DNA from: Lotus japonicus
Lineage: Eukaryota; Streptophyta; Magnoliopsida; Fabales; Fabaceae
Direction of reading: 5' to 3'
Assembly: GCF_012489685.1 (NCBI RefSeq)
Contig: NC_080043.1
Location: forward strand, 65,527,920-65,591,919
Length of the DNA stretch: 64,000 nt
Part shown: piece by piece, positions 56,566-64,000 of the stretch
How positions within the stretch are numbered: position 1 is the stretch's first letter
How the letters are laid out: the number at the start of each line of letters is the position of its first letter
Made by a program: the position numbers and the translations under genes
Notes under the pieces: generated by a model
The model's database searches: none
The model's input: the letters and a program-made list of their open reading frames with translations, nothing else
What the model was told of the DNA's origin: nothing

Positions 56566-58482
56566 TTAACATTTTACAATGGATTTTACAGCGAACAATT
56601 CACACCAAACTCATGCAAAATAAGAATTGTGGACTGAGAATTAAAGTTCATGGTTAATTCCTTTTTTATAGGCCTGTGTTTTATGAATTTAAGAATTAGC
56701 AGCTCTTTGGGAAACCACTTCTCATCACTAATTCATGCTCCTGAGCTGAGTAAATTTTTATATTTCGTATATCATTTTGTTGGATTATGACTTGGCATCC
56801 CTATGGATATACTTCATAGAGTAAATGACTCGACTTTGTACTACTGGCCATCCCATTAGTGGTTTCAACATGACCAGCCTCGTTAAAGTTCCCAACGTTG
56901 TTCATGCGGGCATATGTTTCTTTCATTTGTATTTTGTTTATCTATTAGGTTTTAACCCAAGTTCATGGAGAGGAGCAAGTGTTGAGTTCTTGTAGGTCGG
57001 TTGCTTCTCCCTCAAAGATGTTATTGTCGGTTCTGGTTCTGTTTTATGGGTGTTGGTGCTGTTAATTGCTGGGAACTGAGAAGGATTGTTGGATGTTGGT
57101 TTGCTTGCTTGCTTATCCTGGGCCCTTTGGTAGGACCATGATGGCATTGGAAGGGTCTGCTACTTGGGGTCTTATTACAATGCAATACTTGTGGTCTTTT
57201 TGGCAGGTTGGATTGGTGGAATCTATATTTGTCACTGCTATGAATGCAATCTTTCTTGCTGTGGGATGAACAGAGAAGCTTTCTCTACATGTGGCTGGAG
57301 CTAGATCGGTTTGGCCCCTGGACTTGACATATTCTTTATGTGTCATGTAGGCTTTCATTAATATCAGCTCTGTTATTGCAACAGAGCTTTCTCTAGATGT
57401 GGCTGGAACTAATGATGGCTTGGAGAAGTTTTCCATTTGATAGTCGGGCAAGAGTTATCAATGTTAGAGTTTCACTACATTTTATAATTCATTTTTAATA
57501 CTGTTTTCTCTTCCTTTGTAATGTGTTGGGGACTTGGGGTAGCCCTTGTGCTCCCCATTAATTATATTCTATTTGCCTTAAAAGAAAAAAAAACATAAGC
57601 TCTTCAAATGAAAACATCATGAAGTTTAGATGCACCCTCAAAAAGTGTACTGGATTTAAACATCATGAATAATTATTCTAAATTTATTCGATTGGTTTTA
57701 TGTTTCTAGCAAAATTATTAATTATTTTGGATTTGCAAAGTATCTAGTGTATATATGTTTAGATTTAGCGTTAATCTTTGTATCCCTATTAGATAATAGA
57801 TATTTTGTTTATTTACTAATTTCTCACATGGTCAGGTCTTTCAAATATAACGTTTTTTTGCATTTAATTGATTTAAAATTAATAACTAAAATACTCGGAT
57901 TTTGGGTGAAAATTTAATAATTTTGTATAATAGTAAATACTTGGATGAATTATTTATTGATGGTAAAGATTTGGACCGTGATTTATGGAAAGTAATTTTG
58001 AATTTCACTATTAATTATGAGAGAAAATAATATGTAGAAAATCCGAATTAATTATGAGGAAAAAATGAGTTTTAAAATTCCAAAAAAATCACAAAAATAA
58101 AATATGACATCATCTACTTACTAAAGAAGCATGAGAGAGAAAAAAATTATAATAAAAAGGTGGGACCGTTCAAGCAACCATGAGGGCTAGTGTAGCAATC
58201 TAGTAATCCGTTATCACTCCTTTACAGTTGTGATGTCTTTTGATCATCTTGACTTCTCATGTAGGATTGGAGTCGGATACAAGAGACTACACCAACCGAC
58301 CATGGTGACACACTATCCACTGTGTGATGCTGTTCGAATACCTTAATGCCCCGCATGGGTCACAAGCAAGCGCAACTTTGCTCGGCAATAGGTTAAGTTT
58401 TGTAACACAATATAAACCTTTAATTATTTTAAGTAGTTACCGATGTGGGACCTACCTACCCTTCACAAATAATAATTTATGC
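56566..58482. repeat. 1.9-kb direct repeat R2, copy a
   Basis: It matches 62021-63937 at a constant offset of 5455 bp over 1917 bp. The first kilobase is almost identical; most of the roughly two dozen differences fall after 57540. A stretch ending GTGCTCCCCATTAATTATAT followed by an A-rich tract (near 57585) may be a LINE 3' end. The right end holds R1 copy c. There is no convincing coding frame. Confidence 0.9.
58191..58467. repeat. 270-bp repeat R1, copy c
   Basis: TGTAGCAATCTAGTAATCCG to CTACCCTTCACA, inside R2 copy a. It contains GATGTGGGACC near its end, as do the other copies in variant form. Confidence 0.75.
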
Positions 58483-58612
58483 TGGCCAGGGTTAGTATAT
58501 AGTAGCATGTGGAGGTGGCAAAGGTTGAGCAGGTAACGCTAGCTGGAGGGGGTCGCCGTACGCATAAATTTCATACTGTGACTGACTCATCACTAACAGA
58601 ACATTCACTCCC

Positions 58613-58926
58613 ATGCCGATTCCGACGGCCACCGCGCTCCTCCTCCTGTGTGTCCTGGCAGTCGCAGAGGCGGAGGCTGCGCCGACGAGCTAATGTCGCC
58701 GTTCTCACCGTGCCTGCCTTACTTCTCGTCTCCCCCAAACAACCGCACGGAAACTGCTTCCGGCGCGTGCTGCCACGCCTTCTCCTCCGCCACCACCGTG
58801 AACTCCCTCTGCTTCTGCCAACTCCTCCGAGACGCTTCCATTCTTGGCTTCCCTCTCAACACGACGAGGCTCCTCTCTCTCTCTCTTCCGTCGCAGAAAC
58901 TGATGCAGAACCAATTCATGCTGTAA
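58613..58926 (+). pseudogene. Lipid-transfer-protein-like (LTPG type) pseudogene
   Basis: ATG 58613 opens a signal peptide (MPIPTATALLLLCVLAVAEA). One base seems missing near 58670, because the eight-cysteine domain follows in another frame: CADELMSPFSPCLPYFSSPP, ACCHAFSS, LCFCQLLRD, ILGFPLNTTRLLSL. This is the C...C...CC...CXC pattern of GPI-anchored lipid-transfer proteins, which carry lipids at the cell surface and cuticle. The last two cysteines are absent; the frame ends QNQFML at 58924-58926. A one-base error in the sequence could explain the frameshift but not the altered end. Confidence 0.72.
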
Positions 58927-59483
58927 TCGCTTTCGGTGGGTGATTTTTCTGTTATTGATTCTAAATTCAAAATCAATTTTGAGAGAAGCACTTTTCAATT
59001 ACATATGCAGAGAATAATCACAATCACGATTTCAAACGATGAATTTCATAATCAAGATTCTAGAACCCTTTGTGTAAGTAATATTATTGTCATTACCATG
59101 CAATGCAGGTGGCCATGGTGGAGGTGGTGGTTCGCATATGTGGATACAAGAGTTTGCTACTGCCAGTAATGCTTGCCATCTTTGTCACAATCTCAAGTCT
59201 CAGCACTGCTTAGTTTTAGCTAGTGATCTGAATCAACATGTTCCCACTTTCCACTCATTGCTATTTGCTAAAATGTTGCTCATACTGATTTTCATTACCA
59301 TCATGGTTTTTCTATCACATAGTTAATAGTTAATACCGTATATAGATAGTTATAGCCAAGAATTGTAGGAAATGTTACTGGTACTTTTAGTTATGGTCAG
59401 GCATACATGACTTTTTCAATGAATTATACTCATTTAAACTTTAACTTTTATTTATCTATTTGATGAACTCCTTTATTTAACAG

Positions 59484-60249
59484 GCCTATGCTACTGAACT
59501 TTTCTGAGAAGAGCATCAAGCTCTAGGGCTCTCTATAGTAAGCCTCATCAACTCTTGTTTTTCTATTTTTATTTCTCAAGCGTTTTCCGTCATGATAATT
59601 CAGTGTGTCGTCTACTTTTAGGTCAGCACAGCTTGGGGTATGGGTCTGATTTTTGGGCCAGCATTCGGAGGCTATTTGGCTCAGGTACTATTTGCCTTCA
59701 GAAGAATAAGGCCTGAATTTAGTACCAGCACTTAAGATGCTTGTTTTAAAAGACTTTTGGGTATAGTGAGAAGTCTGATGCCTGCAATTTTGTACTCAAT
59801 TAAGAATTAGAAAGGTTGAATTTCTGAAATCAGTTTTTCATGTTCAAAATAAATGATCTTGTGTATAGTTTTTACATTTTGCATCTTCAAATTTTCCACT
59901 TTTTGTGTTTGTATCTTTGTCTGTGTATAGGTAATCGCACACATTCACGTGCAGATTTGTCTTTTGCTCCTCTAGTACTAAAGGAAATTTCTTATTGCAG
60001 CCAGTAGAGAAATTCCCACAGATATTTCCAAAGGACTCCTTTTGGGATAAGTAAGTGGACTCCTTCTGTATAATTTTAGAAAACCTATGGATTTCATTTT
60101 TCCTCCCATCTTTGTCTTTTTATCAGTCTTTCATTTAATGATATGTGAATTCTCAATTGTCAAAACACAAATCATTTTGCAGGTTTCCATACTTCTTGCC
60201 CTGCTCTATAATATTAGGACTGGCATTTGCAGTACTTATCTGGATTCCG
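59484..60249 (+). pseudogene. ZIFL-type MFS transporter pseudogene, middle exons
   Basis: Exons with good borders: 59484-59537 (AYATELF*EEHQALGLSI, with TGA for Arg), 59622-59684 (STAWGMGLIFGPAFGGYLAQ), 60001-60050 (PVEKFPQIFPKDSFWDK) and 60183-60249 (FPYFLPCSIILGLAFAVLIW). They continue the same protein as the exons at 55684-56124. About 101 bp of intron plus exon (59403-59511) duplicate 56210-56318. The following exons of the family (starting ETLH) are not found, so the gene ends here or is broken again. The stretch 58927-59483 shows only intron-like sequence. Confidence 0.82.
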
Positions 60250-62020
60250 GTATGCATCTTAGGCTCTTAATATATCTTCTTTATGTTTTGCGGATTTTAC
60301 TTTGAAAACTTTTATGATGTAGAACTGTAGATCCATTTTTGTATGATTTTTTCTGCTTTGCCCTTGCTTTTGTCTTCATTATAAATAGACCCTTTGTTGT
60401 GTTGTTTCTCACCAGTTCTTAGCCGATTTAGTTTTCCTGTTTATTTTTTATTTGCTCTGCATTGTCCTGTCTTTCTAAGTCAAGTTGGGTGATATTTCTG
60501 GTTTTATGTGTTGTGAAGTTTGATTAGTTCTCTATAAATAGCGATTTTTTTATGGTTGGGTGTTCTGAAGTTTGAAAAGTTCTTTCAACTTGGTCTGGTG
60601 GTTCTATTGTTTTGAGTTTGTTGTTTGAGTTATTGCAATGACTGAATTGTTTGGACCTGAAAATCCTATTAGGAGCTTGTGCTCTGGGAGAGATACATGG
60701 AAGGTTAGTGAGTGTGATTCGGATGTGGCATGTGTCCAGTAGGTGAACCATCCAAGCCATTTGCAATTCAGCTGGTTCTCATTGATGCTGGGGTTTTTTT
60801 TGTCACTTGAATGACTACCTATTTTTGCAAGCTTTTGAAGTTATTGTTTACTCCCAAATTTATTATTGTTTGCAGGGTCAGAAGATTGAAGAAAGCATTA
60901 GGAAAACAATGGTTCACCACCTGCTTTCTTCTTTTTTCTCCATATTCTTAAAGAGAGCTTGCTCGGAGTTGGGAAGTGGTGGCCATGGCTTTCAGGCAGG
61001 AGGAGGCACATTCTTCGCCACTGTGAGGAAAGTGAGTTTTGTTCTATATTTGTGCAGCACTGCACATTAGAAACAAGAAGCTGTGTACTATTTCGCGCTA
61101 CATTTGTGCTACTTGCAACAATTGCATTTGCAGCACTTTTCTGATAAGGTAACTTTCACCGTCTGCTCTTCATTTTTATTTAAAAAAAATCCATTCAATG
61201 ATTGAATAGACAGTATGGCCACCCCAGATTTTGTGCACCTAACCACAAATTTTAAGTTTCTGCATCTTGCTGTTTTAACCTTGACTTATTTTTTCTACAT
61301 AAGTTAATTTATTATTATGAAATGCATGAGATATAGTCATGTTTAGATGTTTATCCATCACTTCTGTATTTTAGTTATTGGTTGTCTTCATTGACCATGT
61401 TTCATTTTATGTCAAACTTAGTCAGGTTCTAACTAAATTTTATGTTTACTCTAGAGTGCTCATGTTTTGAAGCTTAATGCATGTTCGTTCTTTGTTTATG
61501 TAGAAGAAAACGCTTTATATAGACTCCCAAGGTGAGATGTTTTCCTTTGAATCAATTGTAGACTTGGGTATAGATTGTGATTATCTCATACAATCATTCT
61601 GATTGTTTTTGTTAACTTGTAGCTATGTGATTTTGGATTAGCTACATGAGCGTCTGCACCTTTAGTTCTTTTCCTTTGCACAACTGTTAAAGGGACTTTT
61701 GGGTATGAACTCGAGCCCTTCATGTTGATTCTGCAAAAAATTGGTTTGTTTCGCTTATTTCTTTTCATATTGTAGTTACTGAAATAAAATCTTTTTATAA
61801 CTTTGCTTTCCTAATAGATATGTTGCTCTTGAATATTTCCAACATGGGTAAGTGTCATAAGACTGGTGTGCCAGCTAGTAGATGCTCTTGATCCAATTGT
61901 ATGTTCTCTTTTTAACTGTCAACTCCACATCAATTTTTGTGTAGTTTTTGATAATAGAGCAATCTTATTATGCTGTACAATCATTGTACTTGATATTAAT
62001 TTCATAGTTTGGTATACAGA
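60250..62020. other. No gene recognised; intron-like and rearranged sequence
   Basis: Mostly T-rich intron-like DNA. A 22-bp stretch (CAAGGTGAGATGTTTTCCTT at 61530) also occurs at 56494, next to the split transporter exon, showing that pieces were shuffled. A frame at 60807-61070 has no recognisable domain. Confidence 0.4.
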
Positions 62021-63937
62021 TTAACATTTTACAATGGATTTTACAGCGAACAATTCACACCAAACTCATGCAAAATAAGAATTGTGGACTGAGAATTAAA
62101 GTTCATGGTTAATTCCTTTTTTATAGGCCTGTGTTTTATGAATTTAAGAATTAGCAGCTCTTTGGAAAACCACTTCTCATCACTAATTCATGCTCCTGAG
62201 CTGAGTAAATTTTTATATTTCGTATATCATTTTGTTGGATTATGACTTGGCATCCCTATGGATATACTTCATAGAGTAAATGACTCGACTTTGTACTACT
62301 GGCCATCCCATTAGTGGTTTCAACATGACCAGCCTCGTTAAAGTTCCCAACGTTGTTCATGCGGGCATATGTTTCTTTCATTTGTATTTTGTTTATCTAT
62401 TAGGTTTTAACCCAAGTTCATGGAGAGGAGCAAGTGTTGAGTTCTTGTAGGTCGGTTGCTTCTCCCTCAAAGATGTTATTGTCGGTTCTGGTTCTGTTTT
62501 ATGGGTGTTGGTGCTGTTAATTGCTGGGAACTGAGAAGGATTGTTGGATGTTGGTTTGCTTGCTTGCTTATCCTGGGCCCTTTGGTAGGACCATGATGGC
62601 ATTGGAAGGGTCTGCTACTTGGGGTCTTATTACAATGCAATACTTGTGGTCTTTTTGGCAGGTTGGATTGGTGGAATCTATATTTGTCACTGCTATGAAT
62701 GCAATCTTTCTTGCTGTGGGATGAACAGAGAAGCTTTCTCTACATGTGGCTGGAGCTAGATCGGTTTGGCCCCTGGACTTGACATATTCTTTATGTGTCA
62801 TGTAGGCTTTCATTAATATCAGCTCTGTTATTGCAACAGAGCTTTCTCTAGATGTGGCTGGAACTAATGATGGCTTGGAGAAGTTTTCCATTTGATAGTC
62901 GGGCAAGAGTTATCAATGTTAGAGTTTCACTACATTTTATAATTCATTTTTAATACTGTTTTCTCTTCCTTTGTAATGTGTTGGGGACTTGGGGCAGCCC
63001 TTGTGCTCCCCATTAATTATATTCTATTTGCCTTAAAAGAAAAAAAAACATAAGCTCTCCAAATGAAAACATCATAAAGTTTAGATGCACCCTCAAAAAG
63101 TGTACTGGATTTAAACATCATGAATAATTATTCTAAATTTATTCGATTGGTTTTATGTTTCTATCAAAATTATTAATTATTTTGGATTTGCAAAGTAACT
63201 AGTGTATATATGTTTAGATTTAGCGTTAATCTTTGTATCCCTATTAGATAATAGATATTTTGTTTATTTACTAATTTCTCAAATGGTCAGGTCTTTCAAA
63301 TATAACGTTTTTTTGCATTTAATTGATTTAAAATTAATAACTAAAATACTCGGATTTTGGGTGAAAATTTAATAATTTTGTATAATAGTAAATACTTGGA
63401 TGAATTATTTATTGATGGTAAAGATTTGGACCGTGATTTATGGAAAGTAATTTTGAATTTCACTATTAATTATAAGAGAAAATAATATGTAGAAAATCTG
63501 AATTAATTATGATGAAAAAATGAGTTTTAAAATTTCAAAAAATTCACAAAAATAAAATATCACATCATCTACTTACTAAAGAAGCATGAGAGAGAAAAAA
63601 ATGATAATAAAAAGGTGGGACCGTTCAAGCAACCATGAGGGCTAGTGTAGCAACCTAGTAATCCGTTATCACTCCTTTACAGTTGTGATGTCTTTTGATC
63701 ATCTTGACTTCTCATGTAGGATTGGAGTCGAATACAGGAGACTACACCGACCGACCATGGTGACACACTATCCACTGTGTGATGCTGTTCGAATACCTTA
63801 TTGCCCCCGCACGGGTCACTAGCAAGCGCAACTTTGCTCGGCAATAGGTTAAGTTTTGTAACACAATATAAACCTTTAATTATTTAAGTAGTTACCGATG
63901 TGGGACCTACCTACCCTTCACAAATAATAATTTATGC
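62021..63937. repeat. 1.9-kb direct repeat R2, copy b
   Basis: Partner of 56566-58482, same orientation and same length. It holds R1 copy d at 63646-63922. The remaining 63 bp to the window end show a CTTTCAG that could be a splice acceptor, but nothing more. Confidence 0.9.
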
Positions 63938-64000
63938 CTTGGGAAGGGTAGTTAACTTATATGGCTTTTTCAATCGTTTTTCTTTCAGGAAATTAATGCT

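Noticed and set aside
57066..57269. 67-codon frame duplicated at 62521 as a conserved protein
   Set aside because: The two copies lie in a nearly identical DNA repeat, so the conservation carries no information. The peptide has no recognisable domain.
58705..58998. Minus-strand frames over the lipid-transfer pseudogene
   Set aside because: They are complements of the cysteine-rich domain in a GC-rich stretch; the plus strand has the clear family pattern.

Overview
The window reads as plant nuclear DNA, most likely from a papilionoid legume. It is A+T rich and intron-bearing, with a papain-like protease gene, decayed zinc-induced-facilitator (MFS) and lipid-transfer-protein genes, MITEs, and a dense nest of LTR retrotransposons whose Sirevirus and Tat/Ogre-type proteins resemble those typical of clover, medick and Lotus genomes. 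The legume call is inference from these families; no species can be named from the sequence alone.

Layout. 1-5214: host DNA with a two-exon papain-like cysteine protease gene (minus strand, 834-1978), tandem repeats upstream of its promoter, and a degraded 616-bp tandem duplication. 5215-9054: a probable long LTR of a Tekay-like Ty3/gypsy element carrying a Mutator-type MITE with a perfect 9-bp target-site duplication, then a primer-binding-site-like sequence, then an abrupt junction. 9055-14860: the 3' half of an old Sirevirus (Ty1/copia, SIRE lineage). 14861-52097: one large Tat/Ogre-type Ty3/gypsy element that has lost its 5' end. It is split by a Sirevirus solo LTR (15598-16844) and two complete Sireviruses (19459-30928 and 33622-45684). 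Joining its pieces across the insertions gives a gag-protease-RT-RNase H-integrase frame ending at 46039. Beyond pol, before its 3' LTR, lie two genes on the opposite strand. 52098-64000: four copies of a 270-bp repeat, a LINE remnant, a Stowaway MITE, a rearranged ZIFL transporter pseudogene, a frameshifted LTPG-type pseudogene, and a 1.9-kb direct repeat.

How it works together. The Tat element is oldest: its frames carry many stops. The two full Sireviruses are recent, with 7 and 3 substitutions between their LTRs and intact 5-bp target duplications (acagt, aagat). Each Sirevirus has LTR, tRNA-Met primer site, gag, pol, a large so-called envelope-like frame on the plus strand, a small antisense frame facing it, several polypurine tracts, and LTR.

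The most interesting signal is the antisense coding capacity. All three Sirevirus bodies carry, facing the envelope-like gene, a frame of about 130 codons that starts MAS and ends PPF, with a TATA box 52-57 bp upstream of its ATG on the same strand. The Tat element carries an antisense frame of similar size, start, end and position, also with a TATA box. It also carries a five-exon antisense gene for a plant-mobile-domain/coiled-coil protein of about 1130 codons with its own TATA box. Two unrelated retrotransposon superfamilies thus appear to share an independently promoted antisense module.
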